Of a stretch of 64,000 bases of DNA, positions 46,991 to 58,544 are shown in pieces (position 1 is the first letter of the stretch; each line of letters opens with the position of its first letter). The DNA comes from Rosa chinensis (taxonomy: Eukaryota > Streptophyta > Magnoliopsida > Rosales > Rosaceae): the NCBI RefSeq assembly GCF_002994745.2, contig NC_037091.1, positions 37,585,612 to 37,649,611 of the forward strand. Direction: 5' to 3'. Made by a program: the position numbers and the translations under genes. The notes beneath the pieces were generated by a model. The model ran no database searches. It was given only the letters and a program-made list of their open reading frames with translations, and was not told where the DNA came from.

Positions 46991-47503
46991 GAAATATTAT
47001 ATATATATATTCAATATACCACAATATATTGTATCAATCAACGCCACTATGTAACAAAAGAAAACACGTATAGGATTCAGGAAATTAAAAATGATTTCTC
47101 TTGCATATGCAATCATATTAGTGCCACTATTACTTGGTTTAGTGAAATTAATGCTTAATATGTAAGTAGAAGGTCCTAATAAGTATGACTTGTAGACTAG
47201 TTATTATTTATTATCAGTTATAATATTATCCGTTGTTTATTGATATTGCTTGAGGAAAAAAATTAAGCACTTTTTTAACATCTTTCTTTTATAGGGTACA
47301 TAGCTAGGTATCTAACCATGACTATCTTTCGAAATAAGTGATACTTGTGTTCTTGTATAAGTTGATAAGTTGAGTTGAACCCGATATAACGAGAGGTTGG
47401 TGAACTCAGTTGTTCTTCTATTGCAATTTTTGTTTTAAGTAAAAGTTACATATTTTAATTGTATTTATAATTATATATGTGTGTGTGTGTGCGCGCGCGC
47501 AGT

Positions 47504-47905
47504 CCTTCTCAGGTAAGGATTTCCTTACCTTAGCTTATGGAACAGATTTCCATATTTTGGCCACTTTTCGATCATATATTCACATCTTAAACATTCAGTT
47601 CTTGGGTCCTAATGTATAGATCACTTTTGCAAATTTTCAGCCAAATTGATGATCATTAAGGTATTGAACTCGATTAAATCAATGAACCAACCGAATCTGT
47701 CCAACCTAAACCGTTCATGTTCATAATTGTAAATTGCAGTTTTGAATGTCTTAACGCTCATCAATTTGGCTGAAAATTTGTAGAGATGATCTATACATTA
47801 GAACCTAAAATTGAATGGTTAAGATGTGAATATGCAATTGAAAAGTAGTCAAAATATGGAAATCCGTTCCATAAGATAAGGTAAGGATATCCTTAGTAGA
47901 GAAGG
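47504..47905. mobile_element. Foldback MITE related to the one at 46616
   Basis: Inverted ends CCTTCTCAGGTAAGGATTTC (left) and CCTTCTCTACTAAGGATATC (right, reverse complement), with the inverted match continuing through CTTACCTTA and CTTATGGAAC. The core shares TGATGATCATTAAGG with the first element. No coding capacity. Confidence 0.72.
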
Positions 47906-48838
47906 GTTGTGTGTGTGTGTTGTTATAGTAATAAACTAACTATTTTACCAAATAAGTAAATCTTCATTGGATTATGATTTTGGGTAATTACAATTCATTT
48001 AACCATAGTCTGGGTACCTTATTGAAAATGTTGTTTTCATGGAATATGATTTGGTAAATAATTACAAATTTATAATATACATATATAGAATTTTATATGA
48101 AATTTCTTAGGTAAATTTTGTTGGTCCAAAGAATATAGACAACGCTAGTATAGTATGGCGACTCATAGGTGTTCAAGACAATGCTATGGATAGGGACTTA
48201 CATGCCACAACATTAGTCTTTCATCACATATCTCCTATAGCTAGTATACAATAATACATTCTGCTCCTTCTCTTTTCTTCAATTCTTTTTTCCTAATTTC
48301 TAGGGCATCATATCTCCTAGTTGATCAAATTTCAGATTGGGTTGACCTAGCAGAGAATTTCTAAAGTATTTTATTGCTCGTGTAGCCTGTTTGGAGACTA
48401 ATATATGTTAGCTTGTCCTTAAATTCTTCATATTTCTTTTTATTTTCCTCCTGGATATCAACCAATCCATATAGCGTCTCTAAGTCATGTCCAAAAAGAA
48501 AGAAAGAGGTAGCCTATAGAGAAATGGAGGGAGGTTACATCATCATTGAGTTCTTAAGTCACATGAGACACAGATGCAAATACGTATACATTTTGCTTCC
48601 TATCATTCATGAGTTACGAGTTGCAAATAAATCAATGATTTACCAAAGTTAATGTAGTCTCTCCTTATATATTAATATTATTTTGGTTTATGATCTGTAT
48701 ATAGTGTCCATAACATGCTTATAATATATGTAATCTAGATCTGTTTATAGTCTCCAACCCATCGAGGTTTGGTCATGGATTTTTCTTGTGGAATTTTATC
48801 GTATGTCAATCCTTCCTTACCCTTGGAAACGTTTAATT

Positions 48839-48900
<62 letters not shown>

Positions 48901-49156
48901 AATTTTGATTCATCATGATGATGATATATGACTGACATGAATATTTTTTTATGTGTTTGGCATTGACACAAATTGTGTTCTATCAGAAGTAAAGAACTAT
49001 AGCCTGGTCAGTAATACTTTGGACCTGGGATTCTTCCCTTGGACCACTTAGTTGCCCCAAAGAAATTGATGATGATAATATAGACATAGGTACTTGAGGA
49101 CTCAGCCCTTCATAATTATCCAAGGCATTGCACTCACATAGGGTACTAGAGGTGCC
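47906..49156. other. Spacer with (CT)n(CA)n microsatellite
   Basis: AT-rich and no gene recognised. A compound microsatellite, about 36 bp of CT followed by about 26 bp of CA, lies at 48840-48902. Confidence 0.45.
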
Positions 49157-49513
49157 TTAGACCCAAGCTAAGCAAAACAGATTTTGTTGGTGGATGAGAA
49201 AGTTGTTATGACCACCAGTATTCAACAATCCAGGACAATTGTCACAATTTGCAATTCCTGAATCCATAAAATTGTAACGATTTGATGCTCTCATAAAATT
49301 GGGTACAATTGTTGCTGCAAGTTGATCATCAAATTCAGATATTTCACGTAGTTTGGCAGCTGAAATGTAGTGATATTTGGCCTGGAGTAGCTGATGCTAA
49401 AGAACTGCTGGGTTGGAATAACGAATAGGTGCTGAAGACCTAGGGTTATAATTCAGTGAAGGATACATTGAGATTGGAAGAGCATGACTTGAAGTAGGAC
49501 TACCAGAGCCCAT
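49157..49513 (-). pseudogene. Decayed protein-coding fragment, family unknown
   Basis: Minus strand from an ATG at 49513 reads MGSGSPTSSHALPISMYPSL and onward, hits a TAG at 49397-49399, then stays open in the same frame (HYISAAKLREISEFDDQLAA, then FMRASNRYNFMDSGIANCDN) to a TAA at 49157-49159. The composition is protein-like and only one stop interrupts 118 codons, suggesting a recently broken exon. I do not recognise the family. No partner exon found. Confidence 0.45.
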
Positions 49514-49705
49514 TTGGTTTTTGTTGTTGTCGAGGAGAGACTTGGGAAAAATTTAAATGACACTCTAACTGATACTAGTATTTGGAGAGGTTGCTTGAGG
49601 GTAGGTAGTGTTCTATACAATGCCTAGTGATGCTTTTATATGGATTTGTTGGGTGGAGTGGTAAGGAAACGAGAGTGCCAGATACAATGTTCAGGTAAAT
49701 CTATA

Positions 49706-49744
<39 letters not shown>
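49514..49744. other. Spacer with (TA)n microsatellite
   Basis: No gene seen. A (TA)n run lies at about 49708-49743, next to the LINE 3' end. Confidence 0.5.
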
Positions 49745-49745
<1 letters not shown>

Positions 49746-50285
49746 AAGTAAGGGCCGGTGCGGCTGCCCTCAAGCCTTGATTAATGAAACAGCAGAATAC
49801 ATGGGGGGGGGGGGGACATGTTGCCTATACCCCAGATTACAAAGCACATCAAGAGAACTTCCTGAGATAATAACAGGAGTCTCAACTACAAACATGTATT
49901 CTAACAAGCACCATCTAGCGAAGAGTGCACGACTGGCTACTCTATTCGCTTTATAATTGTGGTGACATATCGGAAAGATAACTCTATTACGAAGAAGCAT
50001 CAATACAAATAACACAGCTTTCCCACTATATTGCCACCGGAATATAAATCCGATGACACTAAGTTTCACCCTGCCACTAGGAGGCAGCGACCATTTGACC
50101 AAGTAAGGAACTCGCTGCCTACTTAGGGCAGACACATTACTACTACTAAAAGATTGCGACCATTTGCCAATGTAAGGAACTCGCCACCAACTTAGAGCAG
50201 ACAAAGCACACAGAGTGCACACACCCAGACCAACCCATCTACTCTTACCTGAACTCGATAGGGACTTATTGAAAAGGAAAGACAA
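49745..50285 (-). mobile_element. LINE 3' end with RNase H C-terminal remnant
   Basis: On the minus strand an open frame ends NYKANRVASRALFARW, then CNLGYRQHVPPPPMYSAVSL, like the C-terminus of plant LINE RNase H domains. The 3' end carries GTTTCATTAATCAAGGCTTG, also found with a poly-A tail at 6296-6354. It contains a G run at about 49802-49815. Confidence 0.6.
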
Positions 50286-50706
50286 CTTATAACTAACATA
50301 ACAAAATAGCTAGAAAGCAAGAAAAAAACCAGCCCGGTTTGACAAATTGACCTGGCCCAAAGACATAGTCCAAACACCATCAGCCCAAGCCCTAGGTGAT
50401 CAAGCAAGAATAGTGGCAACCACCAATCACACGACCCCGCCGCCAACTCCACCGTTGCACCACCAGGAAGTCCGACCTGCGTTGCTGCTATCATCGCTCC
50501 ACTAGTCCCCTCCGTCGTCATTGGTAGGCCTTGATCGGGATTAGAAGCGCACGCCTCCTCCGGAGCTTCACGGCGCCCATTTGTCGACGAATCCACCAAT
50601 ACGCCACGGCGCCCCCAACCTCCAGACGTCCAAGCCTGTGCCACCGCCACCCAGACCGAATCTAGACGAGATCTGGGATACCGAACTAACAGATCTGACC
50701 CATCCC
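50286..50706. other. GC-rich repeat-like sequence left of solo LTR copy 2
   Basis: GC-rich and open on the minus strand but without a known domain. It continues in composition beyond the solo LTR (53562-53830), so the LTR inserted into this sequence. Probably the upstream or 5' part of the adjoining LINE or another retroelement. Confidence 0.35.
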
Positions 50707-53556
50707 TGACAGGACCCGCTCCTGATTTCACCCTGAAATCCGAAGAGGCCCTGCGGGGCCCACTTTAGAAGAAATTCTACCAAAAATTTGACAGAACTTC
50801 CCCTAAAAATGGACAACCCAAAACCTGTAGAAAAACATCCACACTTCTAAATCATCCATCCTTATTCTCCTGGAGCCACCCTGCTCCCTATATCACAACA
50901 TCTCACATCTCTCATTTCATAAACAATTCTGAATTTTAGAATATTAATCTCATAGGTTATCAGAGCAATCTAATATACAGGCGAACAAGAGAATAGAAAG
51001 CAAGATAAATGACCGATGCTCTTATAATGCGGAATCTATGACAGCTATGCCTCAACCCCAAGTACGCTCGACCTCAAGCTAAACTGGCCTGCAAACTGGG
51101 CATTTAAAACCGAAGGGCCCAGGGGAAAACATTTAAAATCTGTTAGAGTGAGTGGACGAAAATTAAGTACTTTCAAATGTATAAGTAAAACTTAATGCTT
51201 TCCCAAGTTATTCTCTAAAATCTCGCATGCAGTAACAATCTTGAAAACACTCTTAATCACCCTCTTTACTGAAATCTCAATCACGTAACAAGAACATCTT
51301 GAAACCTCTTAAAATCTCATCCTCAATCCTTATAAAAACATCCTTTTCATGAGGCTCGTTTGATGACTAGAAATGACTGCTGTCTAGTCATCTCATGCCA
51401 TCTAGGAGGGACTGCCACCCAGATGACGCATCGGAAGGGACTGCCAACCGGGATAGGAGGCGGTGGATAGATGGGACTGCCAACTAGCCACATGTAGTAG
51501 ACGGGACTGCCGACTAGCCACAGGTAGTAGACGGGACTGCCGACTAGCTACCTCATGTCATCTGGAAGGGACTGCCAACCAGATGACGCATCGGATGGGA
51601 CTGCCAACCGAGCTGTAGTCTGGAAGGGACTGCCAACCAGACTATTACCTAGAAGGGACTGCCAACTAGGTAAGATACGCATGCGCCAAAACTGGCCTCC
51701 TTAATAAACTGAATAGCCTCCTCAATAAACTGGAAACTGGAAACAACCTCTTTCAACTACTTGCTTTCAGAAAGAAACTCGCTGTTACTTCAATAAAACA
51801 TTAAAAATTTACCGAAAGCATAACTCAGGATTATCTCGCTAAATCAAACCTCAATATCTCAATAAGTCCTCGAAAGCATCCTCGAAAGCATAAAATCAAA
51901 TACTCTGTAAATCAATAAATGCTTTCGGAAAGAAAACTCAATCTAACTTCAAGGCTGATAAGTGCGGAGCTCAAAGCTCAATAAATTTCGATAAATCAAT
52001 CATGCTCAAATATTCGATGAAACATTCGTACTCGTGAATCCTCATAAAAACCGATATTTGAAATCCAAAAATTCTCATAATATTTTCTGAATTAGTCACT
52101 TCCTGAAAATCATTTCCCAACTCAATAACTCATGAATGACTATCTCAAAAATCTACTAAAAGCCCTCGGGAAGGAATTTCAATACTAATCTCGTAATCCA
52201 TAAATAAATCTCGATAAATCAACGCTCAAATATTCAAAACATAATTAAATCTCAATTGGAAGAAAATAATAATACTGCATGCGGAATTAATTTAAAAACA
52301 TATGTCCACTCACAGTACTATTTAGGCGACCATGCATACGAGTTCCTTCGTCGAGCAATAGCTCGGTACATCGCCCTGTACACAATTATATTCTGTGAAT
52401 AGTTATTCGACAAATTAATACGATTCCTAAAATCAATTCCTCATAATTACATCTCCATTTCTCCTCGGATGCAACCCAAATCATATCACTAATACCATTT
52501 CGTTAATTTAAAGGTTCCAAGGCAAAACCGAGAGATATCCGACGGCCGGATTCTCGTAATTCGATAATCGAAACCATAAACTTCAAAAATTCATAATTAA
52601 TTCCAAGCTTCTCCAAAATTCACTAAATTTCATAAACAACCTCTACAACAAATATAGGATTTAACTAGCTAAAAAAAAACAGAATATAAATCACTGTTCA
52701 TAGACCGCACTATTCACCGTCGCACTATTCATGCGTGCCACTGTTCATGCGGCGCCCAACTCCTCCTCCGGCCACCAAATTTCAACCACAGAATCATCTC
52801 AACATTCTAAGCACTTTTCATAACTGTGACCAAGTGAGAAAATACCTTGAAATGCTCCAATTTTGCCGATGAACACAAACCCGGAAATCTCCAAACCCAC
52901 CAATTTGGAAATCCTTCAAATTCACCTTTCAAACGTGGAAATTCCAACTAGAAGTCTTGAGGGAAGATGATCAGTGACTCGAGGTGCTCCTAATAGAGCC
53001 AATTTCACAGCCGAAGATAGCCGGAAACTGGGGAATTTCGCCGGGGAAGCAAACTGCTACAGTAACAGTGCTTGCATAAATTCGGGGTTTTCCGGCCAAA
53101 TTGCCGATACCCACTGATACCATCGTATAGAGGAGGAAGAGACGGTCCAAGGACAACTGGAATCAAGTCAATCGGACGCCGGACGGTGAAGAAATCGGAA
53201 AAAGAAGGAGAGAAGGCGATGCGGGGGAAGAGGGGGAGAAAATCGGGGAGAGAGAAAAATGACGAGTTACCACAGTAACTCGTCCTATTTATAGAAAGTT
53301 ACCATAAACAGTAACTTTACCAATTCGCTTATAAATTTCGTATACGAACTCCGATTTTTACGTACCACATATGCACGCGCTCGGTTTAACGTCCTCTACA
53401 ACTTTCATGAAGGAAATTTTCTCAAATTTTGACCCGAACAAAAAGTCAACTTTTAGGGCCCCCTAAAATGTCGAAACGGAGCCAAAAAGTAAATGTAAAA
53501 GTCGTTTACCCATCGAAAAACTTGTAAACTGGTAAATTCGGGTCCGGGACGTCACA
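50707..53556 (-). repeat. Solo LTR, copy 2
   Basis: 2850 bp, TGACAGGACCCG ... GGACGTCACA, flanked by ATCCC (50702-50706, 53557-53561). It is collinear with the copy at 18321-25610 except for the hAT insert there. A minus-strand TATA box at about 53280-53295 (CTATAAATAGG) lies about 265 bp inside the high end. No retroelement genes are attached, so it is a solo LTR. It contains the hairpin array at 51362-51673. Confidence 0.82.
51362..51673. repeat. Array of hairpins with conserved loop (LTR copy 2)
   Basis: Same architecture as 19001-19310, loop AAGGGACTGCCAA-like. Perfect stems: GATGACTAG/CTAGTCATC (51362-51392, 9 bp), GTCATCTGG/CCAGATGAC (51557-51587, 9 bp), TAGTCTGG/CCAGACTA (51616-51644, 8 bp), TTACCTAG/CTAGGTAA (51645-51673, 8 bp). 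Against copy 1, the first hairpin has an A-T pair replaced by G-C on both arms. Confidence 0.85.
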
Positions 53557-53561
53557 ATCCC

Positions 53562-53873
53562 CTTCTAAACCCCATGCCTCTGTGTCTTGGGACCCGAAAC
53601 CGCTCCACCAGTAGTCACCTGCACCGCTAGGTAACTCTACAAACCTCCTCGACCTCCGTGGAAACCGAACGACTCTGACCTGATGCACAAGAGGTTGATG
53701 TCCCAGCATTTTGACCACATCTCTGTCCCTGCTTAGAGGCCTCAGTTGTGTCCACCAACTGACTGACCCATCCGATGACGACGTCCCAAGGACGTGCCGG
53801 CGGACGGGGAAGGAAACTGACCTAGGGTATGTTTTACCTTTTTGGGAATCTCATTGAAAGCTAATTTTTTTAT
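53562..53873. other. Sequence right of solo LTR copy 2
   Basis: Continuation of the sequence into which the solo LTR inserted. GC-rich at first, then AT-rich toward the TIR element. No gene recognised. Confidence 0.35.
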
Positions 53874-54078
53874 GAATTAAATACTTGTTACTCCTTAAAC
53901 TTTCCCCTGAAAAACAGTTTAGTCCCTCGCCTTTTAAATTAAACTGGATAGTCCTTATTCTCTTTAATTCTCACACAATAGGTTCAAAATGACTATTATA
54001 CCCCTCAGTTCCTTTTTTAATTTATTATTTCTCTTTTTTTTTTTTTAAGTTTCTCTCTTTCTTTATTTAGTTTTCCTG

Positions 54079-54111
<33 letters not shown>

Positions 54112-54881
54112 GAAATTCCCAAATTGATGGCAGCGACGCGCCTAAAGACCGACGACACGATGGAGCCCTAACATGAGTTCGAGAGACTGGGCAATGTGTT
54201 GTTGATTGTGTGCAAACTTGAAAGTAACGAACTGGGTTTGAAAAGTGAAGTAGATGTTAAGAGAGCTGGAAGCAAGGAAGTAAGCGATGATGGGTTTGGG
54301 AGAGAAAGAGGAAGAGGCGGTGGGTGACGAAGGAGAGGTAGGGGCTGCACTTGAGCTAGAGGCGGCGGAGCAAGTGTGGGTCGCAGGTGAAGGACATGGG
54401 CTGGAGGTAGGCCCAGGCAGCCTGCTTGACGAGGCGGTTGCGAATGGAGATCTCGTAGTCGGAATTGGTGGCGGAGTTGGGCGTCGGGGACTGGATGGCT
54501 GCGAAGGAGGAAGAGGGAAGGAGGTCCTTGAGGGAGGTGTAGGACTCGGAGCTCTTAAGGGACAGAAGATCTAGGTCGAGCTACGGCGGTCGATGGCATG
54601 GCGTCACGGTGCCGTTTTGGGTTGGGAAGCTGCAGTTGCGCGAGGCTTATTGGTGGGAGTGGTGGAGGATGAGGAGAAGGAGAGGTGGATGAGCTTGGTG
54701 GGGATGACGATGAAGGTGGAGATGGAATTACAGCGGAGGCACTTCCATGAGGAGTGGATCGAGTAGATGAACTCGAGGTCGGATATGAACTGAGAGAGAG
54801 AGAGAACCAGAAAAACAATAAAATAAAATAAAAAGAGAAAGAAAAAAAATAGAGAGAGAGAGAGAGAGAGAGAGAAATTAA

Positions 54882-54938
<57 letters not shown>

Positions 54939-55825
54939 GAGGAAGTGAGGGGTATAATAGTCATTTTAGACCAGTTGTGGACTTGTGTGAGAATTAGAGA
55001 GAATAAGGATTGAGGGTCATCATGGGCCGGCCCTACCCTAAATTTTAGGGCTTAGGGTCGGGCCGGGCCGAGCCTAGTCAAAGTCAACAAAATTTTAGGC
55101 CGGGTAGGGTCGGGCAGGGACTTAAATATGCTAACCCTTACCCGCCGTAAAAGCCCGATCTATTAGGGCCGAAAGGGCCGGGTCGGGCCGACCTTCCGAA
55201 TAGAGCCAAATAGGGCCGAAAATGACCTTATTTTGTTTAATAAAGAAAAACTTACATTATTTTTTTTCCTCAAAATGTGGCTCAATGGTTATATAGGTAA
55301 TATAAGACATTATTTTTAGTTGATCATATTTAATATGTGTGTGTATGGAAATTAACTTATAACATTTATTAATATTAGTTAAGGTGGTTATATTCAATTA
55401 ACTATCTCTCTAAATCTCCTAATATTAATTGTTATGTAACAAAGAAAATAAAAACTAAAGAAAACAAAGCTTAAGAAATCAATTACAAAGAAAGAGATAA
55501 ATTGCATATTATAAAAAAAAGAGAAACATAATTAAAAAATAGAAAAAATAGAAAATTATTATGGCTTATTCAGGCGGGTCTAAAGGGCCAGAGGGCCGGG
55601 CCGGGTTTCATTCTCATGGCCTATACCCTACCATATTTTAAAAAGGGTCGGGCCGGCCCGCCCTAATGCAAGGGCCGGGTAGGGCTTCGACCCTACGAGC
55701 CGGGCGGGTTTAGGGCCTAAGGGCCAAATGATGACCCCTAACAAGGACTATCCAGTTTAATTTAAAAGGCGAGGGAATAAACTATTTTTCAAGGAAAAGT
55801 TTGAGGAGTAACAAGTATTTAATCC
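53874..55825. mobile_element. Long-TIR transposon (MULE-like) with unidentified GC-rich cargo
   Basis: Inverted ends starting G(A/G)ATTAAATACTTGTTACTC extend about 150 bp and include CCCTCGCCTTTTAAATTAAA and GACTATTATACCCCTCA on both sides. The right TIR is interrupted by a nested hAT-like element (55012-55741). The interior, about 54120-54800, is much richer in GC and open in several frames, for example LAQLQLPNPKRHRDAMPST on the minus strand, which suggests captured host DNA. Simple repeats sit next to the TIRs: (CT)n at 54080-54108, (GA)n at about 54853-54876 and (TAA)n at 54887-54935. I could not settle the target duplication. Confidence 0.65.
55012..55741. mobile_element. Non-autonomous hAT-like element nested in a TIR
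   Basis: Ends AGGGTCATCATGGGCC and (reverse complement) TAGGGGTCATCATTTGGCCC, nearly the same as the ends of the hAT element at 20155. Subterminal words GGGCCGGGC/GGCCGGCCC occur at both ends. The flanks TAAGGATT (55004-55011) and CAAGGACT (55742-55749) are an 8-bp duplication with two changes. The roughly 700-bp interior is AT-rich and non-coding. It is probably a deletion derivative or mobilised relative of the family that includes 20155-24618. Confidence 0.72.
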
Positions 55826-55922
55826 TTTATTAATTTATTTATTAATTATTATTATTATTATTTACAATAATGGTAAATATATAAGACTATGGAAGTTGAC
55901 ATTGGACTCTAATGATCTGTAA

Positions 55923-56673
55923 GGGGAATGCTAGATACACACTCACCATGCTTCTAGGACTAACACCCCACTGCCACGTTATGTGGTAGTAGAAATAAAG
56001 TAGTTTATTAATGCATTTTTTCTGGTCAGTTTTGCCCTTCTGCTATTCTCTATTTTCTATTTTTCGTGGTTACATACGTTTATTCTCTTTCTTCTTCCTC
56101 TCTTCTCTTCTGGAAAAACAACACAATCATGCTATGGGTTCATTGAATTCATCAAGGAAAGAGAAACAACAGATGAAAGAGAAAGCTAAAAAAGAAGAGA
56201 GAACAGATCTGGGATCTGATTTCTCTGTCAGTCAACCAGAGCTCCACTGGCAACACCTACACCACCTGACCACCACTATGCTCAAAGGCCTTTGACGAGT
56301 CCAGCCTAGTCTCCATGACGTCTGACGACCAGTATCGAATTAGGATATGGATCGTGGATACATGACGAAATAGGACATGAATCTTTGTTTTATTTGTGGG
56401 ATCTGCTAAAGTTATGACATGAAGAAGAAATTGTCTCCAAAATAAGTTTTACAAGTCTCTAGTGTTTTAATGGGTTTGATGAGAGGAAAGAAGAAGAAAC
56501 ATATTGTTTTCACAGAAAGAGGGGAGAGGAAGAAGAAAGAGAAAGGAGCTGAAGGTCAAAAATGATAGAAAGAAAAATTTATTAATTAAAGATTTCTTTT
56601 CTGCTACCATATAACACAGTGGCAGTGGGGTGTTAGACCCACACGTAGAGTGAGTGTGAATCTAGCATTCCCC
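55923..56673. mobile_element. TIR element (MITE/MULE-like)
   Basis: Ends GGGGAATGCTAGATACACAC (left) and GGGGAATGCTAGATTCACAC (right, reverse complement). The inverted match continues through TAACACCCCACTGCCAC to about 110 bp. The interior (56100-56560) is purine-rich and has one open frame (56011-56295) without a known domain. The target duplication is unclear. Confidence 0.65.
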
Positions 56674-56700
56674 ATCAGACAATTATAACTTTCCAAATAT

Positions 56701-56818
56701 TTTTTTTTCTATTTTAAAAGAGGATCAAAGGGTTTCACTCCTGCCCTCATAGTGACTCGAATCCATGACTTTGTACATATGTAGTGGGTGCTCTAACCAC
56801 TGGGCTAACACCACTTCA
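56701..56818 (-). mobile_element. tRNA-derived SINE (copy 4)
   Basis: Flanked by TTTCCAAATAT (56690-56700) and TTTCCTAATAT (56819-56829). On the minus strand the A box TTAGCCCAGTGGTTAGAGCA and B box GGATTCGAGTC are very close to tRNA gene boxes. It is the most tRNA-like of the four, and a different family from copies 1 and 3. Confidence 0.78.
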
Positions 56819-56829
56819 TTTCCTAATAT

Positions 56830-57462
56830 GAAATTAACTACATTTCTAATATTGCTATTTCATAATTTTAAAATATCAAGTCTCTAACTCGCAGTATTGT
56901 TTGTCTTAGCTATTATGACATTGTTTGTCCCACACACAGAGAACCAATTTATTTTCATACAATAGGTCCCTGCCGTCAAAAACACCATCAAATTGTTGAT
57001 GTGGCATCCCTTCCACAGTAAAATGTATATGTTACCCTCACTGAGATTCTCTCTCTCTCTCTCTCTCTCTTCTTTTTACCTCTTCTCCGTCATCTCCAAC
57101 TTCCTCTCTCTACCCTTGCACCTCCTCAACTGCACTTCTGGAGCTTGTTATGATGTTCATGCAATACTCATCTACCTAGAAGGCGAAACCAACGGGAAGA
57201 AAACAAGCAAACTAACACATCAGAGAAAACTAACACATTCATATTGACGTAGCATCAATCCCACAAGAACTTATTCATATTCAATTAAACTGGCTTGTCA
57301 AAAATCACAACTCATCAATGCCTCTAACCGCCTCCTTCTCCACTGCTGCAATCGGTGGTGGTTCAACTTCAAAATGAAACCCTAACACTGCCGTTACCAC
57401 ACCACTTCCCGACCCCTCAGAGCCCTAACCGATGAGCAGAAAATCGACCTGATCAATATCTG
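56830..57462. other. Spacer, no gene seen
   Basis: AT-rich sequence with a (CT)n run at about 57047-57070. A short open frame at 56993-57247 has no domain or context supporting it. Confidence 0.4.
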
Positions 57463-57655
57463 TTAATGTTAGTGATCGAGGGGTCTAATTAACGTAAAAG
57501 ATAGTGAGAGGGAGAGAGAGACAATGACACAAGAAGTATAGTGGTTCGTCTCCCGCCTTAGCGGAAGACTACGTCCACTTGAAAGCTTAACTAGTGTGCT
57601 TAGGCCTTGCGGCCTAAGAGGATTACAAGAGATGTAATGGGATGATGAGTAAGCG
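57463..57655 (-). repeat. LTR of the large element (3' LTR, minimum extent)
   Basis: The part that can be matched to 63807-64000. The LTR probably extends further right, but the partner copy is cut by the window edge, so its inner border is unknown. Confidence 0.75.
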
Positions 57656-58544
57656 GGAAGGAGTCTCCTTTATAAAGGAGGGAGGCTCCTTCCTTTACAT
57701 GTTTTCCAATGTGGGAGGCTAAAACCACTATTCTAGTGTAGAAAGACCTATTATGGAGGCAACTTGGCAAGGTCGGGAAGGTGGCTTCCCGGCGAGGTAT
57801 TGGCCGCTTCCGACTACCGTGGCGTAGCTTGGACATCAGACTACAAGATGCAAGTCGCGGTTGGGCCCCACCATGGCTTGTGGCCCCCCCCAAGAGGGTG
57901 TTACTTATGCTTGGTGACATAGAAAATAGCTTTGCTAGTAGAGGTATCTACAAGTCCCCGAAGTCCCCAAGTAAAATGAGCTTCTTGGTTGGAGAGTTAT
58001 AATCATGAAGTCATCAAGCATAAGCAACCAGGCGGCACGAAGCCCCTATAAGTCCCCGAACTCCGTAGGAAAAAAGGGACTCGTAAACCTGCACAACAAA
58101 GACAAAAGCACGGATATGTAGAATGCTTGTTGTATTGAGCAACGTATGTGCGTTGCACTGATATGCATTGGCATATACGAATGTATGAGGTGCATGATAC
58201 ATGTTGATGTATATATGTGAATGGCGCCGAGTACGATCGATTATGACGTACAAACCCGAGAACGCGTATGGTTGCGTGAACATATCACGAATAAGCATAT
58301 GAATGCGCATTGTGCTCGCAAGAAAACGAACCAGGTCGAGTTGACCAGGTTACGCTCGGTCTAAGTTGCATGAGTGTCGTGAAGGCAAACGTTTGTAATT
58401 CATGAACGATGAATAAGTGAACGCTTATGTTTGTTTGGTTGTCGCTCGTATTAATGGAACGCGAAAGGAATTCGATTTGCTGCAAACGACAAATGGTAGA
58501 AGAATTCAATGTTCCATTAACGTGTACTATTTCAAGGGGATATG

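Noticed and set aside
50192..50816. Overlapping minus-strand open frames, 82-179 residues
   Set aside because: They cross the solo LTR border at 50707, so they cannot be one natural coding unit; no domain recognised.
54287..54574. 95-codon Gly/Glu-rich plus-strand open frame
   Set aside because: Low-complexity GC-rich cargo of a TIR element, also open on the opposite strand; coding not supported.
56701..56818. Possible tRNA gene on the minus strand (A and B boxes)
   Set aside because: It cannot be folded into a full cloverleaf by eye, has an A/T tail and is bounded by an 11-bp target duplication; a SINE fits better.
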